From Agapanthus africanus (lineage: Eukaryota > Streptophyta > Magnoliopsida > Asparagales > Amaryllidaceae): DNA of 64,000 nucleotides. The notes beneath the pieces are model-generated. The model searched no databases, had not been told where the DNA came from, and saw nothing but the letters and a program-made list of their open reading frames with translations. Location: NCBI GenBank assembly GCA_030015575.1, contig JASDDO010000006.1, positions 383,136,137-383,200,136 on the forward strand. Reading direction: 5' to 3'. A program made the position numbers and the translations under genes. Shown one piece after another: positions 56,539 to 64,000 of this stretch (positions within the stretch are counted from its first letter, which is position 1; each line of letters begins with the position of its first letter).

Positions 56539-56571
56539 GATTTTGTTGGTGGCTCATGCAGGTCAGAGCTG
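56539..56571 (+). other. E3 primer-binding region, atypical
   Basis: GATTTTGTTGGTGGCTCATG followed by CAGGTCAGAGCTG, the same unusual layout as E2 at 18136. Confidence 0.4.
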
Positions 56572-56729
56572 TATGAAACCCTATTATGCAGTTCACTTCT
56601 GCGTGGACAACCTAAACAATATAACACAAAAGCCAGCAACTAAAAACACTCTTTACAATTCATTCTTCTTAAATATTATCATTTCATATACTTTGAATCT
56701 GTCATAACCCAAAATTTTCTTTCAAGGTT

Positions 56730-58032
56730 ATGGATTCCCCAAACAACACCAGCACGAATGTCAACAACACTCCCCCACCACTACCACTCACACCTGCCGT
56801 CGCTGCTCCGATCAACGAGCACACGGTTATGCTTGAGGCAATCCGCAGCCTCCTGGAAGGACAGCAGCAGCAGACTGCTATTCTAATGAACCGATCAGAA
56901 ACGGAAGCCCCAGGGGTAAAGCAATTCCGAGCTTTACACCCCAAGCAATTCTCAGGAAAAGAGAGCCCGCTGGAAGCTGGGGAATGGGCTCAAAGCGTTG
57001 AAGATAACCTGGCAGCAGCACAAGTGCCAAAGATAGCTTGGGTTCGAGTTGCAAAGCTGCAACTCACTGACAATACACGGGTTTGGTGGAAGGCGGAAGA
57101 AAGCCGTCTTCATCAGCCTATCGAATGGAAGACTTTCCGCGACATGTTCGACGCAAAGTATTTCCCAGAGACTGCCCGCTTTGATATGGAACAGCAGTTC
57201 ATCCATCTGCAACAAGGTTCAATGTGGACCAAATCAGTAGATGAGTATGATGCTGAGTTTATCATGCTCAGCAGATAAGATATGTCTCAATGTTCGATTT
57301 TATATCACATACTACACAGCTAATATAAGACCGTAACAGGTTTGTGGCCCATCTCATACCGACTGCTGAGATCAAGGCTAGAAGATTTCAGCAAGGGTTG
57401 GACCCGGAAATCCAAGTTGCATTAGCTACAGGGGATTTCCCAACCCATGATTTGGTTTTGAAGGCTGCCCGACGATATGAGGCAGTGGTGAAGAGGAAAG
57501 GCATACCTCTATCTGCCGGAGTGAAGCGTCCTGCCAACCAGATGGCAGGAGGAGCCTCTTCAAGGTTAACTGTTGAACCGAGGTGACCGGAAGTAACAGA
57601 TAACCAGTCGAGTCCCGATTTTGCTTTTATTGCAAGAGGGAAGGACATTTGTGGAAGGACTGTAGGCGCGCAAAAGACTTGTGCTTAGTTTGTGGCGCAT
57701 CCAATCACGGAATTGGAAACTGTCTTTATAGACGCAACCCAGCTCGCACACCCACCAACTACCCACAGCGGCCAGCTATCCAGGATTTTGCACCTCGCCT
57801 TGCACTCCCTGCTCTACCACCAGCACCGCCTACTCGCCAATTCCAACAGGCAATGAGTAACATGCCTCGAGGGCAGAGAAATATGCCCCAAGGACATAGC
57901 AATGTGCCTCCAGCTAGGAGTAATGAACCACGGCGTCAGGCTTTCCTTTTACCAGCCGAAGAAGAAGAAGCTGTAGACCAAGATAACACTGGTAATTCTC
58001 TTCAACCTTTTCAAACCCTTGTATCACTTTGA
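56730..58032 (+). CDS. gag: E3 gag region (fossil)
   Basis: It starts [10 protein letters not shown] like E2. The capsid part has [20 protein letters not shown] and [18 protein letters not shown], then [16 protein letters not shown] knuckles are CFYCKREGHLWKDC and CLVCGASNHGIGNC. The tail is rich in P, A, Q and N with MPRGQRN-type repeats and ends in a RQAFLLPAEEEEA block. An intron-like interval (about 57275-57339) sits where E2 has one, and a donor-like GTAATTC lies at 57992. It is followed by about 100 bases and the 3' LTR, not by protease. A few breaks. Confidence 0.8.
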
Positions 58033-58136
58033 TATTTTTCATACACCATCAAGTACTTTTATCACCAAACTTTCCTTGAATCCTTCACACTTTCCTTTTA
58101 CAAATTTCGAGGACGAATTTTTTTAGGAGGGTAGAA
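58033..58136 (+). other. E3 pre-LTR block and polypurine tract
   Basis: It contains AAATTTCGAGGACGAATTTT and TTAGGAGGGTAGAA directly before the 3' LTR, the standard upstream block of this lineage. Confidence 0.75.
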
Positions 58137-58240
58137 TGTAACAACCCTAAACTTTCTGTACAATTTTTTCAAAAATACAGAAAGGAGTACTTAAGTCTGA
58201 GCACAAGTTATAAATTTGATTTGCTTTTAAACAGCAAGAA

Positions 58241-58312
58241 AGAGCTTGTAGCTCATTGGTAAGACCTTGCACTGCTGAACCAAAGCACCAGAATTCAAAT
58301 CCCATCAGCCAC
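58241..58312 (+). other. tRNA-like segment in E3 3' LTR
   Basis: A box TAGCTCATTGG (58249-58259) and B-box-like GAATTCAAATCCC (58291-58303), with the same spacing as in E2. It is the best-kept block between the two U3 regions. Confidence 0.5.
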
Positions 58313-59128
58313 AATATTTTTATTTAAAATTCTTTTAATCTTTTAGAAGCCCAAGAGTCTACATGAGCACAACACGTAAACTAAAGAGTCACACATAAAA
58401 CAAAAGACTGCACTGCAGTAGACCAACCGACCCCGACACGTGCCCCAATACGAGGCCCCAACTCGTGACTCGGGCTGGCGAGATGTCAACTCGGGCCGGC
58501 GCCGCCGGTGGTAGTGAGCCCAAACCCTAATTTTCATTAACCCCCTGCGCCTCTTGGTCTACCCCACTCCCCCTACACTGTTTAAATTCTCTGAAATTAA
58601 CCAGAGAATTAAAATACCCCCTTTTTAATCCATTTTAATGCAAATTTAAATGCGTTTTTATCACACCCTAACCCTAATTTGTCCTATAAATACCCACTCT
58701 ATTTTTACATCCCTTCACACTGAAATTTCCTACAAAAACTCTCAAGAAAATTCCAAGATCTTTTTGTGTGCAAGTGGAGTTAGCAAAGGACGAAACTCCG
58801 ACGAACTTCCGGCTACAACTCAAGGAGTTTCCGACGACGAAACGACGTACCGGCAACTCCCATCTCTTCCTCTTTTTCTTCTTGAGCCAATCATCCAGTA
58901 AGTCCCTACTCCTCCTTCTTTTCTCTATTCTAATAACATTCAAAACTAAAACCCGACGGAAACGGAGTTAGTCCGACTTTCGATTCGGTTTTCCTTAAAA
59001 ACTACAATTTTTCTTAATCAAGATATATTCATATCATCACATATTGTTCATTAAATATTAATAAAATACCACAAACTTTAGTTTCCGACATAAACTCTAT
59101 AATACTTTTATACCTTTAGATAACTCAC

Positions 59129-59146
59129 GAGGTAATGACCTACCTC
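59129..59146 (+). other. Conserved hairpin in E3 3' LTR
   Basis: GAGGTA-ATGACC-TACCTC, identical to the E2 copies. Confidence 0.5.
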
Positions 59147-60553
59147 CTCACAACATACATATCTAACATAGAACGATGGAATTTGGGAATATAGATTTGG
59201 GAAAATAAGACTTTACATATAACTACCTTCAATTTATAAAACACTTTTCTATGAAGAAGTGTATTTAACAAATCTTTGCAACTCTACAACCCATTTTGGG
59301 GAACCCGTTCGGTATGGTGCGGATTATCGCACATTCTCAGGCCTAATAGAGTGAGATGCAGACTTCCGCAAGGAGCATACGATCTCGAAAGATATTTAAA
59401 ACATTTTTCTTTAGAAAATGCGATTTCTATTATAAATAAAACTTATATTTTTAATAAATAAATATATATGTAATTAAAATCGAAATATCTATTTTTAATA
59501 TTTAAGATATTCCACATTTCCAAAATTCAAGTAAAACAATCCATTTACAAGAAAATACCATACAATTCCAATATTTCAAATAAATATCTTATACTTTAAA
59601 ACTATGTCATATTCACTAGAAATTTCACGTTGAATAAAAGAAATATCTATGAAAACTCTAAAGACAATAATTAAATACTTGAGGTATTTTTGAAAGTATA
59701 ACAAAACTATTTTACATAAAACCCCCTCAAGTTATACTAAATTACAATAAGGACCCTAGTAAACATAAGTTTAAGCGGGACCAGTCTCTTGAGCCTCAGG
59801 GAGCCGGAGATATGGGTGCTTGCCTATTTAAGGTAGACAACTTAACAAACGGTGTTATCTACATGGTAATTGTTTTTGAAAAAGACGCAAATCCTGTCGT
59901 CCATGTGCAGCAGTTGCCGATAGAATCAAAACATAATTCAGGACTTCAATTTCTTTTTTAATTATCTGACTCAGACCGAGTCTCAATATAATCAATCTGA
60001 CTTGAATATGATTCAAGTATCAAACTACAATTCAACATGAATCCATATATCCAATCTGTTCAATCTAATCAATCTATATTGACTGACCCAAACCATGGAT
60101 ATATTCCATTTACATGATAATCCATTATATCTGTTCCATTACTAATATCATGGTTTCGGCAAGTCATCCGTCTATATTCAATATACAATATAAATAATAC
60201 AACCAATATAATAATACACTACGGGGTTTATAAAGGGTAGACTGGTACGGAATATGTTAAAGGTGGCACGATGTGGTCATTTAAGACGTAATTCCATCAA
60301 TGCCGTTGTTCCGTGGTATTATCGACGGAGCCTTGTACTACGGGTTACCAAAGTCCACTGTATAAGTTGGACTCCTCTCGTATACACTGGCATCTTCTGT
60401 ACCAAGCTACAAACAACTGCGCTAATATTATAATAAAACATTATAAAACTATACTCTCTCTCTCTATCTATCTATCTATTCTACTTCTCCCTCATATTTG
60501 GGACTTACCGAGCGATTTTTTCGTGAACGGCATTCTCTTTCTTCTTCTTTGGA

Positions 60554-60637
60554 ATGTCGTCAGGTGTTTCGGACTCACTGGAGATTGGGCCCAGCAGCGA
60601 GGACTTGGACCAGTTTGCTGAAGATCCCGAGCTTTAG
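60554..60637 (+). CDS. Micro-ORF of 27 codons in E3 3' LTR
   Basis: It begins MSSGVSDSLEIGP and ends EDLDQFAEDPEL; the third E3/E2 variant of the conserved acidic peptide. Confidence 0.35.
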   Translation: MSSGVSDSLEIGPSSEDLDQFAEDPEL

Positions 60638-61346
60638 TTTCACTTGTATATTTCATTTCAGTAGTTCCATTTCTTTTATGCCACTGTTTAGGCATTGCTT
60701 TTCATTCTATGTATTTACCTCTTAGATATATTTAAAAAAGAATGTTTAATAAATAAAGTTGTTATTTATTTACATCTTGTCTATTGTGTACTTTACTTTA
60801 TATTGCTTAGATACGCTTAGCGTGTTTACTTCTGAGTAAATACGTAGCGACCTCGTCGTATTCTCTGCTCGTATACTGGGAAGTGGGACGTGACAGCCGG
60901 AGATCTCGCCGTCGACAGCACCATCACACCCCACCTTCACCTCCTCACCTCTCTCTCCTCTCCCGACACACCAAACCACCACCATCACCAACTCCACGAC
61001 TCCCCGACCCGAACACCAACTCAAGAAACCTATAGCCGTCTTGACGACACAGCTTCACCGCCGACGGTAGTCCATCGTCGCCGTCATCCCATCTCTGTCC
61101 TCGTCGCCCTAGAACCCAACACAACAGCCACCCTGTCTTCTTCTTCTTGTTCTTTTCCTCGATCAGCTCACCTGAGTTGCGCGCGTCACCGACGATCCGG
61201 ACGACCCAGTCATCGTCATCGTCTAGCCTAGTCACCACGCCATGTCACTACTCAGCCAGGTCCAGTCCTGCGTGCGTGAGTTTGTATCGCGACGTTATTT
61301 CCGACGTCGGACGTAGCATCCGTATCTCGATGTGAGATCCGATCAG

Positions 61347-61363
61347 GCAAGTTCTAAACTTGC
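61347..61363 (+). other. Conserved GCAAGT/ACTTGC hairpin
   Basis: GCAAGTT-CTA-AACTTGC in the context CAGGCAAGT. The stem is one pair longer than in E1, with a different loop. Confidence 0.5.
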
Positions 61364-61729
61364 AACATGATATGTTATTATATTAATATTTGTTTAATAA
61401 ATGACAGTGCATGTGTTTAATATTCAGCAGAAATTACCGATTTACCATTTTCTAGTATCCGTACTGATAATAGCTTATCTAGTTGTATGTCGTAACGTCA
61501 CAATATTATCATACTACTATATTAGTTCAATACGTTATCTAAATTGCATCATACATGGTAATAGACGTGTAATGGCTATTACAGATAGATACATATACAT
61601 CCTGGTATTAATAGTATTTCGATATTGATTACGGTTTTACATTTGGTATCTATTGGGTACTATATATTACATGACATGTTCACGACACACTACGACACAC
61701 TACCAGACTTGTTACTTGGATCCTATTAC

Positions 61730-61822
61730 TAATACCAACAATCCTGACTTGTTGTCCTGACGGACGTGACTTGTTGTCTGCATAGACAAGAACTGTAGCT
61801 ACTTGATCCTATGTTGGCATTA
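61730..61822 (+). other. Candidate structured RNA in E1-related LTR
   Basis: Outer stem TAATACCAACA with TGTTGGCATTA (one mismatch), internal hairpins GTCC-TGAC-GGAC and TTGTCT-GCAT-AGACAA. The internal stems equal those of E1 while both loops differ. Confidence 0.55.
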
Positions 61823-61915
61823 GAATTATATCGGCAATACCTGACTTGAACACAAACCTGGAGGGGAAAGGGAAATCAAGAATGTAACCGAAACATAACT
61901 CAAGAGGATATTATT

Positions 61916-62026
61916 ATTGTTTGCCGTTTTTCCGGGCGTTACGGAATAAATCATTGTTTGACGTTTTTCCGGGCGTTACGGAATAAATCATTGTTTGCCG
62001 TGTTTCTGGGCGTTACGGAATAAATA
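61916..62026. repeat. 37-bp tandem repeat, three copies
   Basis: Units start at 61916, 61953 and 61990. Each contains (G/A)CCGTTTTTCCGGGCGTTACGG-like sequence, with CCGT and ACGG arms in the first unit. E1 lacks the array. Confidence 0.9.
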
Positions 62027-62664
62027 CTGTTACCGTGGTCCCGTGGGGAATGAACGGGATATATACTGTTGGGTTATGATGAGAATTATATTAATTGATT
62101 TCAAACACTTTTAGAATAGATAACCTAGAAGCACATATTTAGGATACACATCACATACATACACATAGCTCACTGATTTATATCTGTGTTATTTATCCAT
62201 ATTCTTGTTTAATCGTAGCATTATATTATATCCTGGTCATTTCTGTTATTTTGATATTATGACGCACTGACGTCTGGGTTTTGCATGGCCCAGTTCCTCT
62301 GATTTTATCTCAGGCAGATCAGGAGTATGTTAGCAAACAGGCCGAGCGATGAGGAGCTAGCTACTTAGTTTATAGACTCTTAGTTTATTTATTTCCGTAG
62401 TTTTATTTTATTGATGTGAGCCCATATTAGGACGTGTTTCAGATATTATTTATTGGATCTTGATTCATTTTCGCTTTATGCAGTTTCTTGATTTTATTTA
62501 CTGTGGAAAATGGATATGTACTAGATAGATTATATATTTTTCTGTTCTTAATACCCGATAGACAGCTATAATATGACTGTGGATGGATGATTCCTAACCA
62601 CAGGTAGCATGGTTGGCTCTGTCTCGTACCGTAGTTTACATATCTTGTGAAGCGGGGCATGACA

Positions 62665-64000
62665 ATATGGCCGAGGAAAATTACGCCCTCTGAAATCTTA
62701 GAGGCGGTAGGCTCCTCCGGACAGTGCCTCTGTCACGAGGAATGGCCCGTCCCACTTCGGGGAGAACTTATGTAGCTTACCTTGGTCTACGAATTTGTTT
62801 CGTCGTAAGACCAGGTCTCCTGTCTTGAAGGCTCGATATTTAACTCGGGCGTTGTAGTAACGAGTGGTCTGCTGCTGATAGCGGCCATTCTGATCTGTGC
62901 TCGATCTCTTTTTTCCAAAAAGATGTCCAAGTTGCTTCGTAACGCCAAGGTGTTAGTCTCATCGTCAAAGTGTTCAACTCGATAACTGGGCAATCCAATT
63001 TCTGCGGTGAACATTGCCTCGGTACCGTAGCAGAGGCTGAACAGGGTTTCTCCCGTAGGTGTCTTTCTTGATGTCCGCAACGCCCACAGTACGCGAGGCA
63101 GTTCCTCGACCTAGCTGCCTTGACTTCCCTCCAGGAGGGATCTGAGGTCGTGAATGACGCCTCGGTTCACTATTTCGGCTAGCCCGTTGCATTGGGCATG
63201 TGCGACCGCGGCGAACTTCATCAATACGTGATAATCGTTGCAAAATTCTTTGACTTTGTCATTTTCAAAGTTGGTTCCATGGTCGGTGATGATACACCTC
63301 GGGATTCTGAATCGAGAGATTATATTGTTCTGCAGGAATTTTATCGTAGAGGCGGCGTCCGGTTTCCTGATCGGCACGGCAGCTATCCACTTTGTGAAGT
63401 AGTCTACGGCAACCAGAATGTACCTGTGTCCACCTGTTCCGGGGGGGAGCTGGCCCACCATATCCATCCTTCACTGCGCAAATGGCTAAAGAAACTCAGT
63501 GGCGTTAGTTCGTTGGAAGTTCATGCATCTTCTGACCGGTTTCCTCGCATCTTGGTGTATTCCCGGTCAATAGTACCCCTGGAGCAGTGTTTTTTGGGCC
63601 AAGCTGCGAGCCCCCTGATGCGCCCCTCCGACCCATTCGTGTATTTCTCATAAAACGTAGTCTGCTTTGTGGGGATCGACATATCGGACTAAAGGTTGAG
63701 TGTATGACTTCTTGTACAAGTTTCTTTTTCTCCATACGAAATGGCGGGCTTTTGCTCGAAGCCGGCGAGCCTCGGTCCGGTCTTTCGGAAGCACCTCATC
63801 TTTCAGAAATTCTACAATGGGCTTTCTTCAATCCGGGACATCCCCTCGAGTCGTGTAGATTTGGAGTGTTTCCTCTCCTTCTTCCACGCCGGGTCGCGGT
63901 AGGACTTTGAAGAAGATATTTCTTTTGTGATTGGCCGAATAGGAAGAGGCGAGTTTGCTCAGGGCATTGGCCTCGGTGTTCAAGTTTCTGGAAATCTGCT
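62665..64000 (-). pseudogene. pol: Tat-lineage pol: end of RNase H and integrase, broken
   Basis: Read on the minus strand from the window edge: the RNase H end (NTEANALSKLASSYS), the linker to integrase, the integrase core with MDMVGQLPPGTGGHRYILVA, DYFTKWIAAVPI and IPRCIITDHGTNFEN (63467-63111), and the integrase C-terminal part with TGETLFSLCYGTEA and EIGLPSYRVEHFDDETN (63080-62787). These phrases are typical of Tat/Retand integrases. It stops near 62665, where the E1-related LTR lies. It continues beyond the window. Several breaks. Confidence 0.8.

Larger units (their letters stand above)
45025..60895 (+). mobile_element. E3: Tekay-like element with gag, no visible pol, interrupted by E5
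   Basis: The 5' LTR is partial and split by E5 (45025-45138 and 54911-56538). The internal region (56539-58136) carries gag and an upstream-of-LTR block but no protease, RT or integrase. The 3' LTR is 58137-60895. LTR ends (TGTAACAACCC...GTGGGACGTGACA), the micro-ORF, the tRNA-like segment and the gag intervals ally it with E2. It is broken, or derived from a non-autonomous gag-only form. There is no target duplication, because the left end abuts the outer copia LTR. Confidence 0.85.
58137..60895 (+). repeat. E3 3' LTR
   Basis: 2759 bp, TGTAACAACCC to GGGAAGTGGGACGTGACA. In order: tRNA-like segment (58241), TATA near 58683, GTAAGTCCC donor-like motif at 58898, hairpin (59129), micro-ORF (60554) and AATAAA near 60747. 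No other gene. Confidence 0.9.
60896..62664 (+). mobile_element. LTR related to E1, solo or truncated
   Basis: It shares with the E1 LTR the GC-rich first part, the GCAAGT hairpin (61347), the multibranch inverted-repeat block (61730-61822), 'gacgtctgggttttgcatgg' (near 62270), 'gactgtggatggat' and the end GAAGCGGGGCATGACA. No internal region follows; Tat-lineage pol on the other strand begins at once. The left end abuts E3. The proline- and histidine-rich frame at 60890-61231 reflects GC-rich leader sequence and is not a gene. Confidence 0.8.

Noticed and set aside
60890-61231. Proline/histidine-rich 113-residue frame
   Set aside because: GC-rich first part of an E1-type LTR; no conservation with the E1 copy at protein level.
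62665-64000. That the reversed Tat LTR at 13861 and this reversed Tat pol belong to one element split by all later insertions
   Set aside because: Orientation fits, but no sequence links the two parts and several unrelated fragments lie between, so it stays unproven.

Overview
The window is a nest of LTR retrotransposons from a plant nuclear genome. Lineages recognisable from protein motifs and LTR ends are Ty3/gypsy Tekay-like chromovirus, Ty3/gypsy Tat/Retand-like and Ty1/copia Angela-like, a mix typical of repeat-rich angiosperm DNA. I found no host protein-coding gene, rRNA, intact tRNA or CRISPR array. Most long open frames lie inside these elements, and all the elements are treated here as fossils.

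Layout, left to right. 1-2247: Tat-like LTR, reversed and cut by the window edge. 2248-3873: Angela-like LTR fragment. 3874-10743: Tekay-like element E1 (gag, protease, RT, RNase H). 10744-13824: Tat-like LTR in forward orientation, a structured leader and a gag-type ORF with SVFDRL repeats. 13861-15123 plus 26154-26277: a second type of Tat-like LTR, reversed, split by the nearly complete Tekay-like element E2 (15124-26153, target duplication ATTAG). 26278-45024: a very old Angela-like element (outer copia), whose 3' LTR was split by a younger Angela-like element (inner copia, 34106-43749, target duplication GTGAC). 45025-60895: Tekay-like element E3, which carries gag but no visible pol and whose 5' LTR was split by a reverse-strand gag-carrying element E5 (45139-54910, target duplication CACAC). 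60896-62664: an LTR related to that of E1. 62665-64000: reverse-strand Tat-lineage pol (end of RNase H and integrase) that runs off the window.

Three insertions can be ordered from target duplications and nesting. Spot comparison of LTR pairs gives E1, E2 and E5 as young (about 2-3% mismatch in the stretches compared), the inner copia as older (about 9 mismatches in the first 130 bases) and the outer copia as strongly decayed.

The most interesting content is structure inside the LTRs and leaders. (1) All three Tat-like LTRs are near-continuous chains of short perfect hairpins with unrelated stem sequences. (2) The E1-type LTRs carry a ~92-nt multibranch fold whose stems are mostly kept while its loops change, plus a GCAAGT/ACTTGC hairpin that overlaps a GC-type splice-donor motif. 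(3) E2 and E3 LTRs share a 27-codon acidic micro-ORF, a conserved GTAAGT donor, poly(A) signals and a tRNA-like A/B-box segment. (4) The E2 and E3 gag regions contain short intron-like GT-AG intervals. (5) E5 has gag plus an unrelated acidic ORF where pol would normally be. Function for all of these is inference from sequence alone.
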